A DNA stretch of 64,000 bases from Selaginella tamariscina (Eukaryota; Streptophyta; Lycopodiopsida; Selaginellales; Selaginellaceae). This document shows positions 1 to 9,880 of the stretch, piece after piece. Each line of letters opens with the position of its first letter. Within the stretch, counting starts at the first letter, position 1. The position numbers were made by a program, and so were the translations under genes. Where the stretch lies: positions 556,979 through 620,978 of the forward strand of contig PUQB01000023.1 of NCBI GenBank assembly GCA_003024785.1. Direction: 5' to 3'. A model generated the notes under the pieces. It saw only the letters and a list, made by a program, of their open reading frames with translations. It was not told the origin of the DNA and made no database searches.

Positions 1-240
1 CTACTTACGTTGGAAGGTAATAATATAACTTTGTATAAACACAATTAAGTTTTATTTTTAGCAAAAAGTATTAAATATTTTCGAGTTTTACGAAAATGGT
101 TAATATTTTTTAACACGTTTATATCGTGTTTTGCAGTATTTTAGTCCGAAACACTGATTGGATTAAACTCAAGCCCAACTTGCCTTGGTTGGTCGATGCA
201 GCAGTCTGTGTTCTACTCGATTTCTTTGTATCCTTTCGCA

Positions 241-310
241 CGCGCACGCACGCACGCACGCACACAACACACACACACAACACACACACACACACACACA
301 CACACACCAC
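241..310. repeat. (CA)n/(CGCA)n microsatellite
   Basis: Tandem CGCA units pass into CA units with a few interruptions. It lies about 900 bp upstream of the SWIB start codon. Confidence 0.95.
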
Positions 311-584
311 ACGTATAGTATACAGTTCTTTCTTAACGAGGTTATACAGATACTTGCACAGTTTTCTATTATCGGTTTTTCAAGAAGTGCAATAACGATG
401 GGAGAAGTGGGATAGAGAGTGGAAAAAGTGATTGTTAATAGAAGGTTGTAGTTTAAGTAGTAGCCGGAAGGAGAGTGTATGTATGCCTGTCTTCATAGGC
501 ATTTTGGTATAGAGAAAATTAGTGTTTCTGGACAATATAAAGAATATAAGAAATTTATACCCATATACATCTACGTCTCTGCCT

Positions 585-612
585 GTGTATGTGTGTGTGT
601 GTGTGTGTGTGT
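585..612. repeat. (GT)n microsatellite
   Basis: About 14 uninterrupted GT units. The complementary CA repeat lies 280 bp upstream. Confidence 0.95.
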
Positions 613-1121
613 TTATGTGTATACACAGATACGCTCTATATATATGGTGTTATATTCTGTAATATGCATTTAGCATATTTGTTTCCTTTCTAAGATTTTA
701 AAAATAACCGTGAGGCAAGTTTCACATATAGTTTAATATATTTTACACATAAGTGGAAATGGAGAAAGTAGATGTAATATATCACTACGATATGTTTTAA
801 TTGAATGATGTAAATGTTATTTATAATGTACAACTTGTAAAATAATGTTACTTTTTATACATAATATAATTGTTAAATTATGTATAAAACCAATATTATT
901 TTTTATATAGTAATTAGTTCCTTTTTTGTTTTTTGTTTTTTTTTTTTTACACATTTCATTAATTAATTATGAGAATGAGAAAATCCAAAGCATAAAATCT
1001 ATATAAATTTTTTATCTCTTTAAATATGTTTAAAAACATTAATTTAAACATGTTTAAATTTTACATAAATTTAAAATTAATTAAATTTATACAAATTTTA
1101 ATAATTGTATAAGATTAATTT

Positions 1122-1130
1122 TATAAAATA
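1122..1130 (+). promoter_or_regulatory. candidate TATA box of the SWIB gene
   Basis: TATAAAATA lies about 60 bp before the first plausible ATG. The whole flank is AT-rich, so chance occurrence is likely and this is only a candidate. Confidence 0.25.
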
Positions 1131-1189
1131 TAATATAAGCCGTGAAGACCTAGACCAGAGGATTAGGGTTCTTGAGCAGGGAAGGCGGA

Positions 1190-3070
1190 ATGACGATGCA
1201 CGAGGGACCGCGGCCGTCGAGCAATATGTTGAGGGGCCGCATTTGGAAGATGGTGCGCGAAGGCGATCTCGAGAAGCTAACAGTGAAGGACATACGCAAG
1301 GCGCTGGAGAAGGATTCGGCAAGGACAATGTCGACATGAATCTCGTCAGGAGCTACGTTTCTACGTGCGTCAAGAGGAAATCTAAGCTCCTGGAGCAGCA
1401 ACAGGTCGATCAGCAGAAGCCCATGAGTCGGAAAGCCGCAAACTGTAAGTTCATACATATGAATATAATGTGTATACCTTCATAATATACATATGTATAT
1501 AAGGTGTGTATATATATGTATACTGGACTAATAAGTTAAATACTTCCATACGAATGATAAACAAATTATTTTGGTCATACTTGTTCTCTCCTTAATCACA
1601 ATTATTTAATTTAATTATTTTACTAATTTTATATATATTTGAAGGATATAAATTAAAGAGACAACTAAATACATTTTTTTCCTTAAGTTTTAGGATATAC
1701 CAATTAATCAAATTTTAATTAATTACGACTAATACAAACAGGGGGCTGTATAACATTTATGCTAAGCATTTTAAGTAATGTGATTATTACATATAGATAT
1801 GCACTATTCACACTAACAGAAAGCCATTATGATCTCTAGACTATTGAAATATTTTCGGAGTTCATAGTGTATATATATGTCATATAAATGTCAACAGTTA
1901 CAATAATGTATATATAAACATGTAGGTATGTACAACGTAGACACACATATATTATTGGAAATTAAGTGAAGTTTACCTGTTTCAACTTTAATACATATAT
2001 GCATACACAGTATATACACACAGACACATACGCCTAGCAGATGTATATGGACTATATCAGTTTAAAGGAATATAGAAATATGTTCATTATGAGTGATGTA
2101 ATTGCAGGAAAGAGCCACCTACAGGGGAGAGCCCGTTTAAAGATATGTCGACTTTCTCCAGAGTTGCAAGCAGTCACGGGACAACCAATCTTAAGAAGAA
2201 CTGAAGTAAGTTTGATTTAAGAACAATATACTAGCATGCCTCTGTGTGTGTGTGTGTGTGTGTAATACAGTTAAATCATATATCGTAAGAGACATCTTCA
2301 ATGAGATATTACTTCGCTATATAAATAATAGCTGCATACATGTTGAATTTAGTCAGGCTGTGAAGCGTTTATGGGAATATATTCGGGAGAATAAACTTCA
2401 AGATCCTGGTGACAGAAGAATGGTTATATGCAGTGGAAATAAGCTTTATGACCTGTTTAAAGTCGACAGAATCAACATATTCATTATGAACAAACATCTC
2501 AAGGAACATTTCCTACCTATAGAGGAGGGTGTGTGTGTGTGCGTGTGTGTGTTAACATGTATATACATATATACGCACATGTGTGTGATATGTATCATAT
2601 GTAAACACATATTGTTGTTTTACAGGATATGAGGACATAGATGTACCAAAGAAGAAGAAGCAGAAGACAGAGGCAACAAGACGTAATGGCTGTCTTACCC
2701 CTTATCCAATTTCAAAGGCTCTTCAATCCTTTTTTGGTACTCATCAAACTAAGATGTCTAGAGCTGAGGTTATCCAAAGAGTATGGGAGTACATACTCGA
2801 CAACGGTTTGCAGGTACCGTATACACATATTACACACATCTCTCTCTCTCTCACACACACACATGCACGCACGCACGCACGCACGCACACAAGTTGTATT
2901 TTTTTTTATTGCAGAAGTGTACTGGGGAGCACAGAGTGATGTCTGATGAAAAGCTAGAGAAACTATTACAGAAAAAGAGCTTATCGTATACTCAAGTGGC
3001 CAAGTGTATTGCTCGCCATTTTGTTACTAAGGAGAAGCTACTGAGGTTAGTGAGAAATGAGGATAATTAA
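1190..3070 (+). CDS. DEK_C plus double SWIB domain protein, five exons, 5' part possibly broken
   Basis: Exons read as 1190-1444, 2108-2205, 2357-2528, 2626-2813 and 2915-3070, with GT-AG borders and TAA at 3068-3070. Exon 1 encodes a DEK C-terminal type domain (LRGRIWKMVREGDLEKLT). Exons 2-3 encode a first SWIB domain (CRLSPELQ, then VKRLWEYIRENKLQDP and LFKVDRINIFIMNKHL). Exon 4 has a basic KKKKQK linker and starts a second SWIB domain (MSRAEVIQRVWEYILDNGLQ) that exon 5 completes. Plant proteins with DEK_C and tandem SWIB domains are nuclear and belong to the SWI/SNF-associated SWIB/MDM2 family; the role here is inferred from that. Two defects are visible: a one-base shift near 1313-1317 breaks the DEK_C frame, and the exon 1/2 junction (T plus GA) creates TGA. 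Exons 2-5 are in phase and intact. Either this is a recent pseudogene or assembly error, or exon 1 is spliced differently (a 1404 donor with a 2113 acceptor would avoid the stop). ATG 1190 is chosen as the first in the DEK_C frame; 1196 is an alternative. Confidence 0.8.
1445..2107 (+). other. SWIB intron 1
   Basis: It starts GTAAGTTC and ends ATTGCAG. It is AT-rich, and no other feature is seen in it. Confidence 0.65.
2243..2263. repeat. (GT)n in SWIB intron 2
   Basis: About ten TG/GT units within intron 2 (2206-2356). Confidence 0.95.
2529..2552. repeat. (GT)n forming the 5' splice site of SWIB intron 3
   Basis: The exon 3 reading frame (…FLPIEEG) runs straight into a GT repeat, so the donor GT is the first unit of the repeat. 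Phase 1 at 2528 matches the exon 4 phase, which supports the position. Confidence 0.85.
2839..2891. repeat. (TC)n(CA)n(CGCA)n in SWIB intron 4
   Basis: Consecutive CT, CA and CGCA runs in intron 4 (2814-2914), complementary in sense to the GT repeats of introns 2 and 3. Confidence 0.95.
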
Positions 3071-3083
3071 AGTTAATAGCGCT

Positions 3084-3285
3084 TGAAAGAGCCGATATAT
3101 ATTAAAATGTCAGATCTATTAAGCTACAAAAACCCTTTATATACAGGAGACCTTCTGCCACGTGGCACACATGCGACACGTGGCGCTGACACATGGCGGC
3201 CAGATCACCACCCATGTGTCACTATGCATGTGTGTATATACACATGCGTATATACATTACGTTACATAATATACAGTATCTTACA
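3084..3285 (-). repeat. 3' LTR of R1
   Basis: A 202-bp LTR, the coding-strand 3' copy. Compared with the other LTR it shows about four small differences: one-base indels in the 3114 and 3280 areas and a change near 3150. Confidence 0.95.
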
Positions 3286-3301
3286 TTATCCCCCCCTCTG
3301 C
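3286..3301 (-). other. polypurine tract of R1
   Basis: On the minus strand a run of seven G within GCAGAGGGGGGGATAA directly precedes the 3' LTR, where second-strand priming occurs in LTR elements. Confidence 0.8.
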
Positions 3302-4320
3302 GGTTGTGTAGATGGTGATGGATCTGATGGTCCTGGATCCGTGTGAGTTGGGCCATCTAAGGTATGACCGAATGTAGTCAACGAGTCTCGAACAACAAAC
3401 CGTTTCATTCGAACTACGTGAACTATCTCAACCTCATGAGATCCCACCAACTGTACCTGATACACCTGAGGACCAACCTTTCGGAGAACTCGGTAGGGAC
3501 CAAGCCACTTATGTAATAAACCAGTTGCAAGCCCAGGTGCAGTTAGCTTGGGAAAACGTACCAGTACTAAGTCACCGTCAGCATAGTCTGGTGGAGTTTG
3601 ATGTCGTGCATTGTAAGAAGATTGTTGCTGTATTTGAGCTCGACCAAGATGTTCAGCAGACTCTGCACGCAGAAGAGGTAAGACAGCATCCAAATGTCGA
3701 GCCCACATTTTCGCATCCTCGGCACGTGGCAGATTCGATGATAATCCCAATTCACTAGGCAACTTAGGATCATATCCATACAATGCCTTGAATGGAGAGA
3801 TACCAATCGAACTCTGAATGCCTGTTACATAAGCAAATCTCAAGCATCGCAAATACCAATCCCAGTCAGTGTGATTGAAGTTCACATACTTCGAGATCAT
3901 ACCCTTGAAGGTCCGATTCAATCGCTCCACCAAACCATCAGTTTGTGGATGATATGGAGAGGCAAATGAGTTTTACCCCTAACCTCTCACACAACACTCG
4001 GAATACCTCTGCAATGAAAGCGGGGCCATTATCTGATAACATCCGCTCTGGACAAGAATGCTGCAAAACCACATTATCGAACAAAAACAAAGCTGTTGAC
4101 AGGGCAGTTGCATCCGGAAGAGCACCAACCTCCACCCAACGAGTTAAATAATCAGATACGACAATGATGTACTGGTTACCTTGAGAAGAACGTGGAAAAG
4201 GTCCCATTAAATCCACTGCAATTAACTCAAAAGGGCGAGAGACGTTGATGGATTCTAACACCCCCATGGCCCGAGTCGTAGAGGAATTCCGAGTTTGACA
4301 AATGGGACACTCTGAATATA
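3286..4320 (-). pseudogene. R1 integrase, split by two frameshifts
   Basis: Integrase normally joins element cDNA to the host chromosome. The catalytic core begins at 4267 and below (FELIAVDLMGPFP, then MLSDNGPAF for the second Asp). The part with the catalytic Glu and C-terminal domain is in another frame (3286-3933: VERLNRTFKGMIS, then LHKWLGPYRVLRKVGPQVYQ). A shift near 4318 separates the core from the HHCC zinc region at the end of the pol frame, and a second near 3935-3955 interrupts the stretch just before the catalytic Glu. The C-terminus has a GPY-like WLGPYRVL motif but no recognisable chromodomain. Confidence 0.9.
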
Positions 4321-6651
4321 CCTGATCACATCACCACGCATGCTAGGCCAATAAAAGGATCTGCGGAGCTTCTCCAACACTCGTTGGTGACCAAGATGAC
4401 CTCCAACAATAGGCGAATCATGATATGCTCGAAGAAGGTGTGGAACATATGTAGAGGGCACAGCCAACCGCCATCTGTCTTCTGGATTTGTCCCAATAAA
4501 ATACAATAAACCATCCTGAAGTCGAAACTGAGCATGATATTGTCGAAACTGCGGTTCGGAAGAAGGACTTGCAAACGCATCCCGTAATTGCCTCGTCCAC
4601 GGTTCACGTTTTTGGGCATCCTGCCACTGTTCCAAGGATGGTAAGTCGGCATCGAATACCTGAGGGGCTTGTATCAAACCGAATGCTGCAGCGACTGCAT
4701 GAGCAGGCAAAGTGGAATCAGAAAGGGGTGCTCGAGAAAGTGCATCCGCATCCACCATTGTTCGCCCAGGCCTGTGCACCACCTTAAAGTTATATACTTG
4801 GAGACGTAATGCCCATCTGGCTACACGACCCACTAGATTCTTCCGTTTTAGCAAGGAAGTGACAGCAGCATGATCACACTCCAAAAGTGTTTCACTCCCA
4901 TGTAAGTAGGCATGAAGTCGTTCAAAACCCCAAACAGCAGCAAGGCATTCTTTTTCAGTAGTGGAATAATTCCGCTCAGCCGGCGTGAGTACTCGACTAA
5001 TGTAAGCCACCGGGTGTCGAATTGAAGAATCCACAGCATCAGTTTGCATCAATACACCACCAATACCAACATCTGAGGCATCTACTCGTAAAATGAACGG
5101 ACGAGTAAAATCTGGGTATTGAAGCAATGGTGGAGTTGTCAGGAACTCTTTTAACTGGTCAAATGCCTGCTGACACCTGCGAGTCCACCTGAAAGATACC
5201 TGTGGACGAACTAACTCCCGAAGAGGGGCAGTTCGATCAGTGAGATGATCGATGAATCGACCCAAGTACTGCACCGTGCCCAAGAAACGCTGGACTTCCT
5301 GTACTGTACGGGGACGAGGGAACTCTCGAACAGCTCGCAACTTCATTGGATCCACCTGTAAACCCTCTCGAGATATACGGTAACCCAAGTAAGTGGTGTC
5401 GGTCGAACCAAACACACACTTTTCAAGTTTCAACTTCAGGCCAACTTCTCGAAATCGATCAAGAACGCGCCGTACATCACGAATGTGATCCTCCCAAGAA
5501 CCAGACCCATGAATGAGCACATCGTCGATAAAATCGGCAGTGATATCAGGCATATCGGAAAGAAGCTCATCCATCATGCGTTGAAAGGTGGCAGGAGCTG
5601 AAGTCAATCCAAAAGGCATGACCAAAAACTCGTAAAGACCAAATGGTGTCCGGAAGGCCGTTTTTGGAATATCCTCCTCAGCCATAGGAACCTGCCAATA
5701 TCCTGATGCCAAATCCAACTTAGTAAACCATCGACTCTGACCCAAACGATCTAATAGATCGGCAGAGTTCGGAAGTGGATAGACATCTTTGATGGTAACA
5801 TCGTTAAGAGGTCGGTAATCCACACAAAATCGGAGAGATCCATCAGGCTTGGGAACCAAATGAGGTTCACATGCCCATGGACTCCGTGACGGACGACACA
5901 CTCGTTTACCAATCATATCAGTAACAGCTGTTCGCATGGCTGATAACTCCTTTGGTGACCTGCGTCGAACCGGGACTTTGAAAGGCTTTGCATTGCCGGT
6001 GGGTATACAGTGTCGAGTCTTCACACGTGCACCTTGGGACAGATCAAATTTGAACAAACTTGCATACTGTTTCTTAAGTTGTTCGATGCAGTGTGCTCGA
6101 CACTCAGGTGACGGATCCGGCATTTGAACCTGTTGAGATGAACACCACCCCAAGACCGGAATCAAAGGAGCTGTATGCGTGATACAAACAGCAACAAGCT
6201 TCTCTGGACGTAAAGGAACAGACTGCAAAGACACAGACTCCAAGCGTAATACAGGAGGAGAGAGTGAAAAATCACATGTACCTTTCGACTGCTTTAACCA
6301 ATCACATCCCAGAATGATGTCAAAGACCTGGGAAGGGACAACCCTAAGAGACCCAGAGGGAAACTTACAGTTGGCACCCATAACCAGCGTAGTCAAAGTG
6401 GTGTACTGTGATACTGCACGAGACTGCCCATTACCATATAAAATGTGCAAGACCTTATCTGCACGTCTTAAGGGTAATGAGCACCGATGCGCTAGAGAAG
6501 CAGTTATGGAAGACATACTGGATCCTGTATCCACAAGCACTGTGACTGAAAGATCATTCACCCGTGCAGAAAATGTGAAAACTGGATGATCTGGTGGAAC
6601 TTGCAAACCTTGATATGCATAGCGGAAAAAACATGGAGGTGAAGTCTCCAT
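4255..6651 (-). CDS. R1 pol: protease, reverse transcriptase, RNase H
   Basis: An open frame of 798 codons. Aspartic protease: VLVDTGSSMSSI near residue 38. Reverse transcriptase: PLNDVTIKDVYPLP, FRTPFGLYEFLVMPFGL and the catalytic FIDDVLIH (FxDD variant of YxDD). RNase H: ILRVDASDVGIGGVLMQ and DALSRAP. The integrase zinc region starts before the frame breaks. The protein copies element RNA into DNA in cytoplasmic particles. It begins about 30 bp after gag ends. The FIDD box and the TPAERNYSTTEKECLA block resemble animal- or algal-type Ty3 elements more than the usual plant chromoviruses or Tat/Athila; that is a judgement by eye. Base composition is more GC-rich than the surroundings. Confidence 0.92.
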   Translation of the reverse strand: METSPPCFFRYAYQGLQVPPDHPVFTFSARVNDLSVTVLVDTGSSMSSITASLAHRCSLPLRRADKVLHILYGNGQSRAVSQYTTLTTLVMGANCKFPSGSLRVVPSQVFDIILGCDWLKQSKGTCDFSLSPPVLRLESVSLQSVPLRPEKLVAVCITHTAPLIPVLGWCSSQQVQMPDPSPECRAHCIEQLKKQYASLFKFDLSQGARVKTRHCIPTGNAKPFKVPVRRRSPKELSAMRTAVTDMIGKRVCRPSRSPWACEPHLVPKPDGSLRFCVDYRPLNDVTIKDVYPLPNSADLLDRLGQSRWFTKLDLASGYWQVPMAEEDIPKTAFRTPFGLYEFLVMPFGLTSAPATFQRMMDELLSDMPDITADFIDDVLIHGSGSWEDHIRDVRRVLDRFREVGLKLKLEKCVFGSTDTTYLGYRISREGLQVDPMKLRAVREFPRPRTVQEVQRFLGTVQYLGRFIDHLTDRTAPLRELVRPQVSFRWTRRCQQAFDQLKEFLTTPPLLQYPDFTRPFILRVDASDVGIGGVLMQTDAVDSSIRHPVAYISRVLTPAERNYSTTEKECLAAVWGFERLHAYLHGSETLLECDHAAVTSLLKRKNLVGRVARWALRLQVYNFKVVHRPGRTMVDADALSRAPLSDSTLPAHAVAAAFGLIQAPQVFDADLPSLEQWQDAQKREPWTRQLRDAFASPSSEPQFRQYHAQFRLQDGLLYFIGTNPEDRWRLAVPSTYVPHLLRAYHDSPIVGGHLGHQRVLEKLRRSFYWPSMRGDVIRYIQSVPFVKLGIPLRLGPWGC

Positions 6652-6680
6652 CGCACGGGATCCCTCCGTCGCCCGTACGA

Positions 6681-7700
6681 TTACTCGTTTTCCGCAACAG
6701 ATCCACCTGCAAGAGAGGCTTCGTCATCTGAAAGCTCATCATTAGCCATAATGGCCGCCACAGGCACACCATCCGGAACATATGGTCGCCAGCCTGGATG
6801 TGGTGGACGCCAATCAGGATACACATCGCATGCCCGCCAAGTATGTCCAGGTGCCCAACAGGCCCAACAATGAACTTGATTGGGTCGACCTGCATTGTTC
6901 CGATTCCTCCTGTCACGAATCCGTGGATTTTGACCACCACGGGCAGGTACTGGAGCAGGTGCAGGACGATTTCGTGGAGGTGGTCCACGGGGTGGGCCCC
7001 GAGGTCGACCACGAAAGGCTTGCCGTGCGGGCACATATGCAGCAGCATCAACCTCCATTGGATCAGCACGCTGAACAAGAGGAGCAGGTAACCCAAGGGG
7101 AACACGGCCCTCACCAGGCACCAACTCAAAACGTTGAGCTAGTGCAAAAGCTTCCTCCAATGTGGTAGGACGAAGAGCCCGAACGAATCGAACAAGTTCG
7201 GGTCGCATAGTTGGCCATAACATACCGAGCTTAATGGGCTCAGGCATGTTAGGATATGCACGCCGAACTAAATCCCCGAACCTAATACTGAACCGCATAA
7301 CAGACTCACCAGGATGTTGTCGTATCGCATGCAGTTGTTGGAAAGCATCATCTGAATCCTCAACTTTGCCAAACGTACGTTTGAGGCATTCCGTTAACCG
7401 ATTACTATTGGCTTGAATCTCCGCAGCCAATCCATTATACCACTTGAGCGCAGGCCTTCCAAACATGTAGGGAATTCTCTGAGAGCACGGGCCTCATCCC
7501 AACCATGGTAACGAACAATGACTTGGAAATGATCAAACCAGTGGTATACATCATCTCCCGGATCACCACAAAAAGATCGGGGTCGAACCCTCGGATTTGT
7601 GGCCTGTGAAGAAGATGAAGGAGTACTAGAAGCAGATCCCCCGGCATGAGGCTCAGACGGGGAAGAGGAGGACGACCCTCAACAAAGCGCTCCAACAACT
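6681..7700 (-). pseudogene. R1 gag with zinc knuckle, one frameshift
   Basis: Gag forms the particle and binds element RNA. The larger part (6681-7466) contains LKWYNGLAAEIQANSNRLTE typical of retrotransposon gag, a proline/arginine-rich stretch, and a CCHC knuckle CWACWAPGHTWRAC (C-x2-C-x4-H-x4-C). The N-terminal part lies in another frame just upstream, where DDVYHWFDHFQVIVR and a GW…FP pattern can be read. A shift near 7455-7465 separates the two. Some 110 bp of untranslated leader follow up to the LTR. Confidence 0.85.
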
Positions 7701-7794
7701 TGTTTGTGCATCAATAGCAGTAGCAATAATGCTAAACGCCGTCTCCATATTCATCGTCATGAAAACACGAAAAGGAAAAGGCGGAAGAAAGGAA

Positions 7795-7812
7795 TACCCA
7801 ACTTCTCCACCA
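7795..7812 (-). other. candidate primer-binding site of R1
   Basis: On the minus strand, one base after the 5' LTR, TGGTGGAGAAGTTGGGTA starts with the TGG expected for pairing with a tRNA 3' CCA. It does not match the initiator-Met or Asp primer sites common in plants, and I could not assign the tRNA. Confidence 0.45.
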
Positions 7813-7813
7813 A

Positions 7814-8017
7814 TGAAAGAGCCGATATATATTAAAATGTCAGATCATTAAGCTACAAAAACCCTGCTTATATACAGGAGACCTCCTGCCACGTGGCACA
7901 CATGCGACACGTGGCGCTGACACATGGCGGCCAGATCACCACCCATGTGTCACTATGCATGTGTGTATATACACATGCGTATATACATTACGTTACATAA
8001 TATACAGTATCTTTACA
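7814..8017 (-). repeat. 5' LTR of R1
   Basis: A 204-bp LTR, the promoter-side copy for the minus-strand element. The target duplication CGCT follows at 8018-8021. Confidence 0.95.
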
Positions 8018-8060
8018 CGCTCAATTTGTCATTTGTATCGATTCTTTGTTAATAAAATCA
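8018..8060 (+). promoter_or_regulatory. displaced 3' UTR and poly(A) signal of the SWIB gene
   Basis: Sequence after the R1 target duplication is the continuation of the original SWIB 3' flank. It contains AATAAA at 8051-8056, which in the empty allele would lie about 50 bp after the stop codon. This is inferred from the insertion geometry. Confidence 0.55.
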
Positions 8061-8727
8061 AAAATTTATTTATTTATTTTATAATTGATAATGAACGTAC
8101 TATGGCCTAGTATTCTTCATTTTTCATTCGTATAAACATACTAATACATGTTACTTTTGTTACTGTGACTTTGAAATTTCTTTTAAATTTAGATTTAACT
8201 CAACATAAACATTTTAAAGTCTTTTTATAAGGATGAAATTGTTATAATGTTTCTTACCTCAGATCAAAAGATATTAATTTGTATTAATTAAATGCTTTAT
8301 AAGTATGCACATGAACTATTTTACAATGTTTTGAACTTTTTTATAAATGATTGTGTCTTAAGCATACAAATAAATTATTTTTCTAACAAACAATTATGCT
8401 ATAAATATATATCCATAACATATCAAATAAGTTATTTTATAATGTAATATTATATATATATAAGAGTACTATGTCTTTTTCTTAAAATAATTAGAAAAGG
8501 GTTGATGAAGGTTTATATATTTTAACTTGAATATTTTTATCTTGAAATCAGCATAACCTTCTAAGTATTAATGAGATTATACACTTTAATTGTTATAATA
8601 CTCATTAATCTTTATTATACTTATAGAGTATACTTAAATTTGATTTTAATATAGAATTTATATCTTATTTATGTTAAAGAATTTACATTTTATATACAGT
8701 ATATGTAGTAAGAGTTATGGGGTTTAA

Positions 8728-8802
8728 AAGAGAGCTTGTTATCCTCTCACCGGTGCAATCCAAGCTCATGCTCAAGGCACAACCCTATGTTGTGCAGTTA
8801 AC
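8728..8802 (-). repeat. small fragment resembling LTR families B/C
   Basis: Local low-AT stretch with CTCAAGGCACAACCCTATG, like the reverse complement of the segment around 36870-36910 and of 24960-25010 in the B/C LTRs. It probably is a remnant of a degraded LTR. Confidence 0.45.
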
Positions 8803-9814
8803 ATAATTATGCTGAAAATTTACATCTTATTTAATATAGTTATGTAATAACTTATGAATTATAAGAATATAACTCCTTTTAATCAATAAAAAAAATTGAT
8901 TAGTTATACATGTCTTAACTTACTATGACTTATGGCTTTACTTAGTAATATGATTAGTGACAATACATTCAATTTATATTAGTAGTTAAATTATTATCAA
9001 CTTATAGTATAACTACTTTCTTAAGAAATGATTATACCATATAGTCAAGTAATTGTCATATTATATTAATGATTGAATTATTATCACTTATGATGATTTT
9101 CTCAACGAATGATTATACCATACTGTCTATTTTATTTATTTATTTATTTGACAAGAGATTGTGCCATAAACATATAAGTATATATATTTATAAAGTATTA
9201 GTAGATAGCAAGCCATTATTTAATTAATTGTAATATTAAAACTTGAAGGTAATAAATTATTTGAATAAGAGAATTTTTTTTTGATAATTGCAATGGTTTT
9301 GTTGAGTATAGTAAGTTTAATAGGAAAAAATTTCAAGAAAATAGAGGGAGATTTTAATGATCTAAAGGACCTTCTTATATAATATATATTAAAGAGAGAG
9401 AGAGAGATAACACACGCGCTTTTAAAGAAGTAATAAACAATTCAGACTAAATTTTCAAACACTAGTTTTAATGTGTGAAACATGTGATACGAATCATGTT
9501 TTATAAAAGGATGCATGTGACATGCATGTTTAAGTGATGTTTACACGATTATAGTAAATAAAGTAGATTAGTAAATTTATATATAAATTTTTGTTATTTT
9601 GATGCATGTGACATGCATGTTTGAGTGATGTTTTATTTCATATGTTAATAAACTTAATTAATGATGATCCAATTATCATAATGTGGAAAGGCATAAGAAA
9701 TTTTCTTTTGCACATCCATTAATGAGGTATTTCATGTTGTTAGAATATATAAGTAATTATTTAAATCACAAATTAGCAAAATTGATTTATATATAACTGT
9801 CAAAAGTTTTACTT

Positions 9815-9880
9815 AATGTCATATATATATATATTATATATATATATTATATATATAATATATATATATATATATAGTGT
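9815..9880. repeat. (TA)n microsatellite
   Basis: Long, slightly interrupted TA run. Confidence 0.9.

Larger units (their letters stand above)
1..1121. other. AT-rich upstream region, no gene
   Basis: No convincing coding sequence is visible. The stretch is AT-rich, with two dinucleotide repeats listed separately and a poly-T run near 935-950. Short reading frames across the CA repeat are low-complexity artefacts. It presumably holds the 5' flank and promoter of the SWIB gene. Confidence 0.6.
3084..8017 (-). mobile_element. Ty3-type LTR retrotransposon, young, non-chromovirus type (element R1)
   Basis: Two nearly identical LTRs (3084-3285 and 7814-8017) bound a minus-strand gag and pol. CGCT occurs at 3080-3083 and again at 8018-8021, a 4-bp target duplication. 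In coding orientation the LTR starts TGTAA and ends TTTCA. A purine tract lies before the 3' LTR and a TGG-starting candidate primer site follows the 5' LTR. The domain order protease, reverse transcriptase, RNase H, integrase is that of Ty3/gypsy elements. Gag and integrase are frameshifted, so this copy is probably not autonomous, yet the LTRs differ at only a few positions. It sits in the 3' end of the SWIB gene. Confidence 0.95.

Noticed and set aside
119..415. Several short reading frames on both strands across the CA/GT repeat
   Set aside because: They translate the microsatellite (Cys-Val or Thr-His runs) and have no other support.
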